Shown here piece by piece: positions 9,301 through 23,745 of a stretch of DNA of 64,000 nt. How positions within the stretch are numbered: the first letter of the stretch is position 1; each line of letters opens with the position of its first letter. Source of the stretch: Numida meleagris (Eukaryota; Chordata; Aves; Galliformes; Numididae); NCBI RefSeq assembly GCF_002078875.1, contig NC_034420.1:4711814-4775813 (forward strand), read 5' to 3'. Both the position numbers and the translations under genes were made by a program. The notes beneath the pieces were generated by a model. The model worked only from the letters and a program-made list of their open reading frames with translations, did no database searches and was not told the origin of the DNA.

Positions 9301-11878
9301 CGAGAGTATATGAACACTTGCTATTTCAATCAATTCACAAATTAGCTGAAAGAGGACTGAAATCAATTAACACCATTGATAAACCTGGGTATAAGACATA
9401 CTTTAGTAGCTAAGCAAAGGCAAGCATATTTATGAACAGTGCATACCGCTAATTATATCTCTAAAAAGATGCAAGGAACCAAATAATCACTTGACATTGT
9501 TAGTGCTTAAGTAGGAGAAGACAACCTAAGGTCTACTTACAGGACAACTCCAACCTAGTTTTAAAAATTTATCTATAAAGGACTGAGGTTAATGCTGACA
9601 AGCATGTTTGTTTGATGACATGTCTCTATTCTATGGAACTTAGTTACATCAAAGCAAACACAATTACTAAATTGAAAGAACAGTTCTCAATACTAACAGT
9701 GTGGTATTTAAATATGCATTGAACAATACATTCATTCACAGCTGCTGAGGTATTTGCTAATAAAATCAAAGATTGACTATGTGGCTGGATTCAACAGCAG
9801 GTACTGCCCAAATGCTGTCTCTACGACATCATACTTAGTCACACCCAACTATTAATTGCAAGAAGTTGAGCATCAATTACATCCATGCCCAAGGCTCAGC
9901 AAGAAGTGATGCTAAGCTGACTAGCGAAAAATACCAACCTACAGGAGCAAATACTGATCAAAATAGGGTTTAGTGGACAAAAGACCATGAATTTCTTTGG
10001 CATAATTTGCTTTTTCTGTCCTTTAATCTACATGGGTTAAGTGATACCGAACAGAGACTGGGCAGAGACACCCAAGACATGAGTTACATGGCTAAGATGT
10101 CAAGCTTATAACCAGAACTCAATTTATATCTCAAAAAATATTTAAATAAAAATTAGGACCTGTCTTTTCACATGTGAATTCTTTAATGCACACTGTGTTT
10201 TGAACTGCTGTCATCGATTTGGCCTAGATATCTATGTTAGAGCTAAGCACATCCTGCTGTGAATACAGAATTTATATTTACAGCCTTCATTCTCTGCCTG
10301 CTTATCCCTAGTGAGAAGGATTAGGAAAAATAATCAAGTATTAAATGTCTTGACTAAAAAAAAATTACTTAATGTTAAAACCAATATCCACCATTTAAGA
10401 TTAACTCCTTTGTTGTAACACAAGCAAAAAAGAATGAACCACTACCAATTTGTAAAACATTACACACAAAATTAACATCCCTCTCAACATCATGGCAGGG
10501 AACCTAATCCAAGCTACGCGTACTACTGAAGGAAGTCCAAGTCCATAATTACATACAATAGAGGTGTAAGAAACTCCTGAACAACAAAAAAAATCTGGTT
10601 TAGTATTACTAAAATATCTGAACTGTTCCTACTTCAGAAAAAGAAGATCTCTGCTACCAATGCTTCACTGCAAGATTTGTCAATTGCCGTTATCAGTGCA
10701 TGGAAAGGCAATACTTTGCCAAGATATATTGTTGACCCTACTCCAGTTAGCACAAAATAAGTGATCCCACTTCAGTTTGAGCACCTATTTTTTTCTCAAC
10801 ACACTTGCATTATTATTTGCTCATACAGTACCAGCCCACTAAAAACCATATATCCATTTGTTGCAAATTTTAACAGATTTCCTTGTATCAAACTCTACTG
10901 ATAATAAGAATAGTTAACACAGTGACACCCTGCTGAAAAAAAAGTAAGATATTTCAAGGTTCTGAAGAATATGGCATCTCCATTGGGCTTAAAGCACCTA
11001 CTTGAATACTTTGTTGAATTCAGGCTGCAGCAATTGCAAAGGCCATAATGTACCGTAAATCACTGAAACACAAGGGCCAAAGAAATTACAAAAGGAAGAT
11101 TCATTTATTTTATATTATTTCTCATCTCTACCTATTTGGAAACTGAGGGTGAAGACAAAGATCTGAGAAAGGTGATGGTCAAGCTGCTATCACCTTGTGA
11201 AGAGATCTGCTAAAAAGCTCATAAATGCAAAAAAACACAACAAAAAAAAACCAAAAAAACAAGCCAACAACAAAAACAAATGAAAGAATCAAAGCACAAA
11301 TGCAGTTTAAAAGATATTCCATAAAACTAGCTGAGCAAATTTAATTTTTTAACTGAATTCTAAGTGTCCCTTGACAGAGTGCCTTAATGACACTGATTTT
11401 GATAAATTGTTCAATTCAGCTTAATTACAAGTCTGCTACTTTGACACTATCTACTCGGAGGCTACTGAACTAGTATTCAAAAGTTTGACATTAGAGTGGC
11501 AAATCACTTGACTGACAGACCTTGACCAAAAATATAATTAAATCATTATATAGACACATATTCCTATAAAAACAATCATATAAGATGTCATTACTGGTCA
11601 AGTGATTACTGGTTAACAGTTCTGTGAATTTCACCTATATCCATAGCTATACAAAAATCATTGGGAAACGTAAGTGCCCTCTAACAATTGCAGAGTGTAT
11701 TCACCTTTCAACTGTTGTAACATGCCAAAAACATACAGAAAAAAAAATCTGAACTATAAATTTACCTCAAGTATTTTTCAATTTTTCCTTTATCTTTGGA
11801 TAATTTATTTCAAAATGTTCAATTTTCTAACAAAGAGAGCTCCATTACAACTGAATTCTCTGCTACAGTTAATATAAT
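6377..11878. other. AT-rich non-coding DNA, no gene seen
   Basis: Stops are dense in all frames. The longest open frames (7735-7932, 8089-8391, 9096-9413) have no recognisable motif or splice context. A-rich simple sequence occurs at 11229-11280. No tRNA, repeat family or palindrome stood out. Confidence 0.65.
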
Positions 11879-12545
11879 GTCAGCACCTGGGAAAGTTATT
11901 GAGATTACCTGGAGGAATACTGAAAGACATCTAAAGAACAAAGCTATTATCAGGTATAGTCAACATGGGTTCATGAAGGAAAAGTCCTGCCTTAGTAATG
12001 TGATCTGCTATGATAAGGTCATTGCTCGGTGGATGAAGGGAAGGCTGCAGATGGATTCTTTCTGGATATAATAAGGTCCCTGATACTGACCCCATCACAG
12101 CATGCTGCTGGGCAAATCACCCACTGTGAGAGGAACAGGTCCATGCTATGCTGGGTAATGAAGAGCTCGGATGGCAGGACTCAAAATGTTGCAGTGAGTA
12201 GGGCTACACCGGACCAGCAGCTGATCCCGAGCGGTCTTCTGTGAGGCTCAGTTCTAGGGCCGGTGATGGTTTTATCAGTGATCTCAGTGCAGGACAGGAG
12301 TGCATCCCCAATTGGTTCACTATCAATGCTGAACTGAGCTAGAAGTCTTGGGGGGGATCTAGATAGATTGGAGAACTGGACAACCAGCACCATGAAGTTC
12401 AGCAAAGGAAAATGCTGGGTTCTGCACTGGGGACAGAGCACTGTCAGATGTGGGCACAGACTGGGAGGCAACTGACGGAGCAGCTCAGCAGGAAAGAACC
12501 TGAGGGTGCTGGTGCAGGAGGTTCAGCATGAGCCAGTACTGATGA
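11879..12545 (+). mobile_element. CR1 LINE fragment (reverse-transcriptase part of ORF2), inactive
   Basis: The sequence runs nearly colinearly with the avian CR1 ORF2 reverse-transcriptase region. It shows the gcacctgggaaagttat start, a recognisable QHGF-x-K-x-KSCL block (frame 11796-12071), the segment equivalent to PQGSVLGP-FINDL (about 12237-12285), and the counterpart of FNKAKC-VLHLG (about 12393-12430). CR1 elements retrotranspose using this enzyme. Here it is dead: several stops and indels interrupt the frame, and the codons aligning with the catalytic FADD box (about 12318) read Phe-Thr-Ile-Asn followed by a stop. The copy is truncated at both ends, with no 5' UTR, endonuclease or 3' tail. 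Its divergence marks an old insertion. Confidence 0.92.
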
Positions 12546-15500
12546 CCAGACAGACAAGAGGAAACAACTCATGGAGAAGGGTTCATTCCAGGACTGCTAT
12601 GGATTAAGGGAGCATTTCTACCACAGCATCATATGTATACTACATGGCACATTCTCAACATGCTTTTTTAACTATTGGTACACACACTTCCTACATCTTG
12701 GACTTGCTCTTGGGCTGCAAGTCTGGTATTCTGTGCATGTGTAAAATAGGCTGTGCGTGCCTATAGGATGCAAATCTTGGCCGACTGAAGTCATGACATC
12801 AAGAACACATCAGAAACCAACACCACAAAAAGGATGTTTTAAAAGATCCAACCAAGCAAAATCAGTATGAAGAAAATTTCCAGGAAAAGTCTGATCAATT
12901 TCCATTTTGCAGAACTGAAATTTTGCTAGGCTTACCTCCAGCTTATGGGGTTTTCTGTCCTATAGCCTAGATTAAGGTAGGTATCTTAGGAACCTTTACT
13001 CTTTCATCAGATATGGAAGTGGTCAGAACATTTAGAAGTGAGTGGGAGCAGGAAGGGAGAGGCGGAAACAGGGAGAGATGGATGGAATCATTATATCAAG
13101 GCACAAGGCTAAAGATCTTTAAGTAAACAAATATCCCTCTCTCTCTGCTGTCAAAAGCTCCCCAGCTACAAAGCTGAGCAAAATGCACGTAGAATTCTCC
13201 TAGTAGGTAGGCAGATGGTACGGTCATGGTCCTTTCAAGAAATCACAGACCTTATTTAACTTATTTTCAAGATTTCTAGTAACTTTTCTTCAAAATCTGC
13301 TAACCTACCTCCAATGTTTTCTACCACATTCAGATGAAAATTATTTATTTTTCCTCTCACTGTTGTAGTTCTGGAAGATGTCATTATATTTTTAAACCTC
13401 CAGTTCTAAAACTTCATGTTCCCAAATGCTAAAATCACAAAACAAAGAACCAAACCCAAAAACAACATGCATATTCCTGCTCTTCTTAGCAGTCTCTTAT
13501 GTTACACTATTTTTCCATGCTGCTTCTCTACACTCCTCATTACTATGTGCTCTGAAAGCTATACGTCTAAAACAAATAAAGGAGGAACACATGGGGCATC
13601 AAGGTCACTCATTCGGTAAAAAGTCCTGCTATGAGAAGGGACTGCTGCTTGGAGAACGCTGCTGTGAAGGATGACCTTAGAGATGATAAATGCTGCTGTT
13701 CTTTACCGTGCATGTCACAGATTAATTCCCTTGATCTGATCTGATGGTTCCACAGAGTGCTAACAGGAGCTAAGTGCTACTGGCAATAGGAACTGATTGG
13801 TTCAAGAGATGTCATTATCTCTGAATAAATGCGTTGATAAAAGAGAATCATTTCAGACCAAGAGCTGATGGAAATAACTGATATATCACCATAAATTTTT
13901 CCCCATCCATATAATTTCCAATGATGTGCATGTTCTTCATCACTTCAGCTGCTTCACTCTTCTGAGAGTATTCTATCTCTTGTATTAGTTTCTCTATTAA
14001 AACTCACATGTACGATATACTACTCAAATAAGCACAATTCATTTTGTAACATCAGCCCTCTCTTGCACTTACCTGGCTAAGTTGAAGAAGAGATACTGAA
14101 ACCCCTGCAGCATAGCAGTGTGGCTGCAGAAGTAAAACTCAACAGGTGTTTCTCAAACATCCACGTGGCAGCACTTTGTGCCCAAGATGCACAGCAACTG
14201 ATATGTATGGCAATGGCAAGGGTGCCCGCACCCAGCACATGTGTGCTGCGAATCCAATCCAAACCAGGCACCAGCAGTTAATTCTCCCTAAGCAGTCAGA
14301 CAGAGCAAATAAGAAAACTCCACTGACAGCAACTCTGATCTTTTGCATGGCAATACAAAAACTTATGAGAGGACTACATCTTTGTTTTTAAGTAGGCATA
14401 AGCATCTTGCTTGTATTCAGTCATACATATTGTGAAATAGGGTCATGAGAGTGTAAGAATATTAACCCACCTAGCAGTTCTGAAAGCAGCTCGGGCTGGA
14501 GAGGCATCAGCTGGCTTTATGCTCAGCACTGACAGCCCCCAGAGGTACAGTTCACTTTATCTGTACAGAAATCCTAGGAATCTAAACTAAAATAGAAAGA
14601 GCCCACTCAAAAGTCTTCAAAAGCATCTTAATGGTATCTTTATCTGCCAGGTGATTTTATTGATCTGATAAAGCACTTCAAGTTCATACCCTGCAAAGAC
14701 TTGTAAATACAAACTGTGATTACTCTCCATTTGCTTCTGAATGTTTACAGACCATGTGCAAGGCAGCACTACAGAAACTCACTGCTTTAACGACAAGTCA
14801 CAATCTTTAAAATCAGTCCCACTAAATGTGTCAGTGACATTTCACATTTCCTGCACGCAAATTTCTACATAAATGAATCTAAAAATAGAATTTCCTTAAA
14901 GAAAGAAATCCAAAGAAATTGAAGTTTCTTAAGTTCTGTATCTTAAGAGAAATCTTCAGTGATTTTACCAGCAGAACATATTTTCATAATTATATTTTAT
15001 ACTTTTTTTTTATTCATACTTTTTCAAAAACTCACAGAATAGTATGGGCACCAACTACCTCGATGCTATTTATTCCTTTCACAACAAACTTGGTGTTGGA
15101 GCTTAACTGTTTTTAACTCCACTTTCATAATGGTTGCCGTTATAACAGAACGCTCTCTGTAGCACAGTGATGTTTCTAGATTATATGAAGTCCCACTGGA
15201 ATATCCCTAAAAGAACCACTCAAAACTCTCACATTTTCCAAAGCAGTAATTACAAAATACTACGGTGTGATAGAATGCTAACTATTCTGTCCTAGAAAAC
15301 ATAGTTTAGTTTGGATTCATTTTGGAAACGCACAACTTCAATTTCAAGCAACTAAAATTTATGTTGTTGGTAACAGAAAACAACAGTTTTCTAACCACAT
15401 GGGAGAAAGGATCATCTTGATCAGGACTGCTCTTCTCCATTCTCCCAGCTATGAATCTCTTCTGCCATAGCACAAAGTCTCCAATCCTAAAGTCATGCAG

Positions 15501-18500
15501 TTGGGTACTGCAAATTATATATATATATATATTTTAAACTTGAATATTCTTTTAAATAATTTTCAGAAAACACAGATGCTTGATGCAACAGGCTACCTTT
15601 GTAAACATTCTTATCATTTGCATCTTCAGTAGCTGTTACTAATTAATGTGATCAATAAATGATTTCTTATTTACCTAAGTACCCTGATTATCACAATTAG
15701 TACAAAACAAGAATGCATCTCCTCAGAATTACAGGCTAATCCACAAAGCCCTGCTTGCCCTGCCTGGATTTTTTTTTCTGATGTTTCTTCTTCAGACTGT
15801 TGAGAATAAAGTATGTCTTTAACTGCTCAGGGGAGCAAGTTACTCAATTATAAGTAAATCCTGGACTGCAAAAAGAAGTATCCTGCATCTTCAGCTTGGT
15901 GTTTTAAAAGTACAACAATAATACAAGAGTGAATGCAAATCAATTGCAATTTTAGTTTATTTTTTATGGCCTCTTCAAAATGCAAAGTGGGATGCTTCCA
16001 ACAACTTACCTAGAAGCGGAGATTTAGCTACTGACATTGCTAAGTGTGTTATATCTGCTAATTATTTACAAATGCCACATACGTGATGTGAGAAAAACAA
16101 ACAAAAACACAGAATGAGAACACAACCCAAATTCACAAACCCCAGATGCTTAAACTTTCAAATAAATTTAGGCATGACATAATGCTTTTATAGAGCTAAT
16201 TTAAAATAATTAAGATGTAATAACAATGTAGGGCACATGCAAACTCACTGCACACAAAGGATAATGCCATGTTTTCCTAGCTTCAGTAATTTCCCTCATT
16301 TTCCTCCATTGTACGTGCAAGACATAATGCTTATAGTCTGAAAAACGACTAGAAAATTGTACCTTTTATCATCTCTTATTGTTTCCCAGTCATTCTATAT
16401 TGCATTTGTTTATCAAAGCAACTCTCATACCACATTTCACACAACAACTCTAGCATTTCTTTTGTCCCCTTTCTGTCTCTTTAGAGGATATTTAACAATA
16501 TCAACTATCAATTTCCTTGTCAAGTTTAAATTAGGATACTTATTACCTGATCAGTCAATTACTCATTCACATCAATGACTACATCTCCTACTTTCAAGAC
16601 TTCAAGCTACCTTCTCTTTATCACACAGGCCAGCTGCTAATCCTTATTCCACCGTCTCCTTTTAGTAATGCAATATAATATTTCGGATATCATATATTCA
16701 CTAAAGTCTCATTTTAGTTCAGTATTTGCCAGCTGCAGCCAGGCACTTAATCATCCACATTGTATGAATTTTGATTTTAAATAGACAACATTTCTTTTTA
16801 AATTTGGAATGCAAACTAAAACCTTTACCCTAACATGTCATGTATTGTACCACATGGGAGATGCGACTTGTGCTTCATCCTTTTTACATATAGCAAACAT
16901 TGAGTAGGCTTCTACACGTAAAAAAGGGACCAAAATGACAGGCTGTTATGTATGTATATTACTTGGTATGTTTTGGTAGACTAATCATAATACAGCATGT
17001 GAGAGATACAAGTTTTATCTACTTCGTAGAAAGTAAAAAAAAAAAAAATCATCTTTTTAAACAAATTATTTTCCTTCTTGAAAAATCACACTGAATAACT
17101 GCATGACTTGCAATCTTTCACTCTGCTATGTATAATTCTGCTCCCAGAGAGGGACAGGAACTTTTAAGTCCATCAAATAGATAAGAAACCTCTTTCACTT
17201 TGTGACCCAGATAATCTTTACTTGGATGCCATAAATCTGACTTATCAACATACATGAAGTTAGGCAATGCTTTGACCCATTTTTTTTCTTTTTTTTTTTT
17301 TTAAACAAATCTTAAGCATATTTTTGCACATAAGAACACATTTTTCTTGTATACTCTCCACTGAAACATATTCAGAATAGGAAGATAAATTCCATGTTCC
17401 ATTGGCTTAAGAATAAACTGGCATCTTCTACTGACTGGTTCCTGTATTTTAAAAATGAATCACTATAATTCTTGCTTAGTTTAATATACATATATTTTTT
17501 AAGAGCTTAACAGCAGCCTTGCATCAGGTTGCTTGCACATTCTTACACTTAAAGGAATACAACAGGCAATCCAGACATAAGACCAAAGAAAGTTCTTTAG
17601 ATCGCATTTTTTTTAAAGGCAAATAAATGTATGTACTAATCAGTATATAATAATCTCATTTTAAAACTAAAACTAATAAGCAACCTCTTGCTAAACGAAT
17701 TATTTTAATTCCTATTTGCTTAAGTTCTTCTCTTTTCCTAATCTGCTTATCTTCTGGTTATTTAATTATTCTGTTTAAGCACCTTGACTCAATTTTAAGG
17801 CTATTTTTCAGTATTTCTGCAGTTATATTCATATTGTTCAAGACTGTATGGAGAATACTAGATCCTTTTTCCAGATGATATATCCACTCCTTGATGAAAG
17901 TTTGCACATTAATCAACTCAAAAAGCATTCATAATGCTCATTTGAAAATAATTTGTCAAAACACGTTTGTAGAACGCTATTTTACTCTGATAATTTGTAC
18001 ACATTGCTTTTTGAATCGTCTTTAGATGGTTGCTATTGTTCAACATATCAATACTGCAATTCTCATTTAGAGCTTCATTTAAAATCGCACACTTTTTATG
18101 ATGTCAATGTTTTTTCCTATATTTTGTTCCTCTGCAAAACTAATTAAATGAATATTTATTATGACTTTCTCTTGCAAGTCATTATTCTTTTTATGCTTAT
18201 GGATTAAGACTGCAGTTGCCCTTCCCAAGAACTTATTCTACCCCTCTCTATCAACAATCATTTGACTTCCACAAATGTTTTACATTCTCTCTTCTTTTAA
18301 CCAATTATTTTACATGCGCAATATTTATAAAAAAAAATAAATCCAACTGCTTCAACACTTCCACACTAAAATGTTGTCTACCAACACATATCTAAGGTAT
18401 TTACTAGAACACGACTGTATATTTTTATACCAATGTAGCCAAAACTCCATAACTGACGGAAGATGAATTTCCAATCTATCTCAATTGTGTCATCTATAGT

Positions 18501-21500
18501 TTCCGGTTTTGGTAGATTTCCTAGTTTTGATCTGACAAATAACGTTGCAAAATAAAGGAAGTCGTGGAGCTTCACACATATTAAAAGAACAGGCCTCCTT
18601 CTTATATATACACACAGCTGCACAGAAAATTAAAAAAAAATTGAAATAGCCCTTTGAAAAAAGCACCCATCTATGCACACGCAGAATATTTTTTTCAAAG
18701 TCTGCAGCAACTACAGCATGACACGTACAATATGGAAAGACAGAATTTCAAATGGCATGCATAATCACTGCGTCAGTTTGACGGCACATAATTTCTGTAT
18801 CCACAATGGATACTGGAAGCCTGTTCATACAGAGAGCAGCAAGGAAATGCTCTAAACTTCAAAACCTTGGGGACCACTGCTTCCTGACAACTTGTGACAA
18901 AACCTGAGTACAACCACAGGAAATAAAAAAAAAATATCGAGAAAAATGCAGGATAAGGTGCTTTCCACATTTTGCCACTATTTGCCTGCTGCTGTTGAGC
19001 TAAGATGGACTTGAAACGCAGATTGTCCATGTCAACACAGCTCACCTTTTAACACACTGCAAAACCATCACCGTGAAATGTTCAAATAAAAATAGCTGAC
19101 TAAAGGCTTTAGGATGAGAAATACTGAAAGGCAATGTAATAAAGCAAGGAGAAGTTCTACTTAAATTTATATCTGACAGACTCATTTGACTGACTGAAGT
19201 GACTCTGACACTTTAGGTAATGAAAAATGAACTAAAAAACACAAAGGAATATATATATCTTTAATTACCAAAATCATTGTAGAATCCCATTCAAGTTCTC
19301 AAACACTGGCCTTCTTAAAGATAACTATAAAATTTGATTCAAGAACATCTATAAATTTTATTACTCATTTTTAAATCAGTAATTAATAATTATTAATCAA
19401 AAATAAGAAACTTTTGCTAATATGTAAATGGCAGATCCAAGAAAGAATTAACTTAACTCTGCCTGCTTGACAACCCTGGCTTTTCTACTGCAAGCCATAG
19501 AGTTCAAGTTACATTTTCTCCACAAAACACAATTACGTGCTTTGGTAGTAACTAGGAATGTTCTCATTTTATTTTTTTTTTTCTATCCGTTAATCCATGT
19601 CAGAGCAAAAAGGGTCAGAACACAGATATTTAAGCAAGTATTTTATACCAGAAATCTATGAACACGAACAAAATAAATATTTAATTCCAATAGTTCCCAT
19701 ATCTAGGAGAGAGTGGAAAAAAACACATGAACGTTTTTATCCTTAAAATTGAGTTACTGTGCAAGTTTAACCCAGTGCTTGTACACAGGATAAACATAAG
19801 CCAAACCTACATCTCTATTTCCACTGCCCTAGAGCCCTCTTCACTCAGTCGCACTACTGGCTTACTGCACCCTGAACAGTTGTTTTAGTGGGCAGGTCTA
19901 GAAGAAAACCAAAAGGATGTGCAAAATCTGAACTGCAAAGGGAATGACAACAGCTCATTTGAACCAAAACGAAAGAACAAAAATGTCTGCTAACCCTTGT
20001 AAATGAATGCAAGATGCTGGTTCACATGACAACAAAAGCTTGTAAATCAATCCTTTTGCTAGCTAAAGGAGATACGAAACGTTTTGGACTGGCTGAGGGC
20101 AGACTAGGAGAGTATACAACGTCGTGCAGGAAGTCACAATTAAATGACCCAACTGCTCCTTCTGCTCCTCGTATTTCTATCTCTCTCAGCAATGATACTC
20201 AGGACCAGCAAGTCTGAATGCTACGAATTCATGGATCTGTTATCAGTGATCAACAGGAGATATAGCTAGTTATCACTCAGAGAAAGACTGCTTCCTTTTC
20301 TTCAAAGAAAATAAAGTGTAAGCAGCTTGCTGCAGGGAAGCAACCAAGTGAAAGCCTTAAGACAGCAGAGTAATCAGAAAGAACCCTAACAAGCAGGCAC
20401 ACTTCCTTTCTCTTTGTAAAACTACAAGTACTTAAATCATGAGCATATCATAGAATCTATGATTCTATATTAATCTGCATATTAATAATTAGTTACCAGT
20501 TTTTCCAGCACCGTCTCATTGGTACTTGCTGCTGGCCCTCACTCTTTCAGCACTGTTTCCCTACACACACTGTAGGCTCGGAGTTCTGCCAGCGTAGCAG
20601 CTCTAACTCTTCCACTTCTCATGCCTGATTTTTCAGCTCTTAAGCATCTTCTTTCCTTTTTCTGCTGCCTCTAGACAGAAATGAGCTAGAAAGAATATCC
20701 ACGACTGACTTCCAAAATGACTTTTCATTTCATGGAATCTGAAACACTACATGAATAACCTGGATTCAGATCCATGGTAAAAACGAATGGGAAAATGAAG
20801 CATCAAGGTCACATGAGGGCAATTTGAAGATGTGCGCAGTAACAGAAGTAGATATTCAACCTATTCCTAAAGAAATCTCTTTGTCAAAAGCAGCAACACA
20901 GAAGGACCAACCAAGTACTGAGGCAATTAAGAGGAAATCATGATAAACAGGCTGCTTCCAGACTTTAGCTCTGCAAAACCTGGGGCAACAAGCTGAAACA
21001 AAAAGAACCAGCTGATGTTCAATAGCCACACGTTTAAAAAGATGACTGATTTTTTTTTTATTTATTTTTTTATTTTTAGTTGTGCTACATTAAATTTTGT
21101 TATAAAATATGAAATGTTAAATAATTCAAAAAGATAATTGAAAGATCTAGTACATAGTTTCCTCTACAACAGCTATTAATCTTCAGACAGCTCCTATAAA
21201 GATTTACTACATTAAATCACATGAGAAAAGAAGGAGCAATCTCGATTTACATGAAAACAGAGAAAAAAATGTAACATCTCTGACGTATTCCCAAGTTATT
21301 CTTAGGTACTTGGACTCCTCTCTCAAACAGCAATGAAGTTGTTCACAGAAAAATGAGTCCCATACATCATGTACATATTAGCCTGCTTCTTGCCAAGCAA
21401 GTTCTCTGATAATCTTTCCAATGTCTCTAGCTAATGTCTACCTTATAATTTTTATGACTGTGTCATCTGAGAAACACAGCTCCGAAAAGAGAAAAGAAAT

Positions 21501-23694
21501 AGCATTGCCTAATTAACTGAATAAACCTCAATCACTTAATTCAGGTTGGAACACCATTCAAATAACGCAGATGTTGGACCTGAATTGATACAAAGATAGC
21601 CTTGTAGTGGCTTAACTTCTATCATCTCACAGTAGAATTTGGAGTCATTGTATGTAATTTTAACCACAATCCCTTCTCTGAGAATTGTTGCAAAACTGAA
21701 CTGTACACCCTGTAGTGCAAACTTAAACATACAGCAATGTTCAAAAACTCATCAGGACCCTTGTATTTCTCTGCAGAGATTTAAGTTCTTGGCAACTTTT
21801 TCTACAGAAGAAATACATCTTTCTCAATGCCTATGCCTTTACGCATAGGCAGTGAAGATACTCTTGAAGTTTAAGGATCACTAAGGAGTTGTTTCATTGA
21901 AAAAAATGATTATCTTCTAATAGTATTTAATGTAAAGCCTTTAATTAGAAAATGAACAGATATTCTTCAGATTAGACACTCACTCTTTCCATTTCCTGCA
22001 AATTTTTACTCAGGTAAGAAACTGGTATGACTCCATAAAGTCAGAGAAAGGCTGAAGGCCCATGGTTCAGGCATGGATATAAGTAACACCAGACATGATT
22101 GACAAAGCATGAGAAATTTATAAAAAAATATATATCAAATACTGGTATTTTTGTTAATTGGACAGTTATGTACATTGTTTTGGTACAGTGCATAATCCAG
22201 AGACTGTTCACCTGAATACACTATGACAGTGCAACAGAGGCTGAGTTACAATCTACAGAGCCATTACATTACGGGCACGGTTAGAAAGAGAAGTGCCCCT
22301 CTCGTACCATGAACAGCACATGCCTTCAGTTTATCGTGTCTGCTAAACCAATATCAGTTTAAGGTATCCTATCAAATGTCTACCTTCAAATTAAATGTAT
22401 TTTATCTATATATAATAAAATAAGAGTGATATACAGTGTCTGACAAAACAACGCTTTATCTACAGATTCTGATAGACAGCAAATCAAAATAATTCAAGCA
22501 ACAGAATGCACTTTGTGGAAGTAGCTTATTTCACTGTGTAGGCTAAATGTATTTTGAGGAAGGATTACATTTTGTTTGGCAATTTATTTTATTGACAAAG
22601 CGTATTTCATCAGATATTGCTTTCCATTTCGTAGACAAATGCACGTTGTCAAATACCCTATTTCCTTTGGTGGATGAAAAGTATTTTTCCACAGATTCTA
22701 AACTTCTGTGGAGAACACAATGAATTCTAGACAACAGTAGGTTTTATGGATATTAGTATTATAAATTTGCTTAAAATAGTACAATTGTTTTAAGGGTATA
22801 CCTGGAATATATATTTAAAATGTCTTTTAATATTGATGTGTGTGCACTTGTGATCTCTCACAGTAATTAATAACCATTACAGTAAGGCCGAAGTCAATAT
22901 CTAAGTGATTTTGGGTTCTGTAATTTTAATGTATGAAGTAGTTTTACTGAAAATTTACTCTCAAAATAAATTTGAGACCTCAGAGTGGTAACTGCCAAAC
23001 ATGAGTCTTCCTACCATTTTTTGAAGACAGTTACATTCACTGGTTTCTTTCTGAAACCTTTCCTTATGTTATAGGAGTATAGCATCCCTTCATCAGACAA
23101 AAAAAAAAAAACAAATGTAACAACAACAGAAATGGTAACTAATTCAGATTGTTCTTAGGCTTATTTTAATGAACAATAAAAAAATGCACACAAAAAATAC
23201 AAAAACCAACCCAATTCCCCCACAAGCCTCCACATATAAAACCAGAAGAAACTACCTTACAAGAATATTGATTAAATGAATGATATTCACATCTTTTTCA
23301 TGCAGTTGTGACAACAAAGAAAAAAAACCATCACAACAGGTCGATTCTAAGCACTCTGTCCAGTACACATTTTAACACCTATATTCCCCCATCTACCTCA
23401 AAAATATTAACTTTACATGTATATTTTCTCCCTTCTCTTGTCAACTTCGTAATTTCAAATTAAATCAGAATTAAACTCAAAACATGAGTAACTGTCTTAT
23501 CCACATCAGCAGTAAACTAACTGACTGTGATTAATACTTTGAATATCTTAGAAATACTCACGAGAAGTCTGTCTTTAAAAACAGTTGTGAACAGACATCA
23601 TGAAAAGCTGCAGAATTATCAGCTATTAACTTTAACAGTAAATTACTGAGAAGGTCAAAAAGGTACCCATTCACTGTGGAAGCGTATGGTATTA
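12546..23694. other. AT-rich non-coding DNA, no gene seen
   Basis: No frame beyond about 90 codons and none recognisable. Simple repeats include a TA run at 15516-15532, an A13 run at 17036-17048 and a T-rich run at 17281-17302. At 20449-20468 an 8-bp inverted repeat (atagaatc/gattctat) recalls the CR1 terminal repeat but lacks any CR1 body. The stretch is compatible with intron or intergenic DNA. Confidence 0.65.
15516..15532. repeat. (TA)n microsatellite
   Basis: Uninterrupted alternating TA/AT dinucleotides over about 17 bases, followed by TTTTAAA. Short enough to be ordinary genomic background. Confidence 0.85.
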
Positions 23695-23742
23695 TATATA
23701 TACACACACACACTGGAATTATATGTATGTATATACACACAC
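23694..23742. repeat. Compound TA/CA microsatellite
   Basis: Two adjacent blocks each pass from alternating TA into (CA)n: tatatatacacacacacac, then gtatgtatatacacacacag. The duplication of a TA-to-CA transition suggests a slippage-prone tract. It is the best simple polymorphic-marker candidate in this part of the window. Confidence 0.85.
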
Positions 23743-23745
23743 AGA

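Noticed and set aside
12181..12471. 96-codon minus-strand open frame
   Set aside because: It is the reverse complement of the CR1 ORF2 fragment and has no independent support.
20449..20468. atagaatc...gattctat as a CR1 terminal repeat
   Set aside because: No CR1 body or ttccaac block flanks it; it is a short inverted repeat that can arise by chance.
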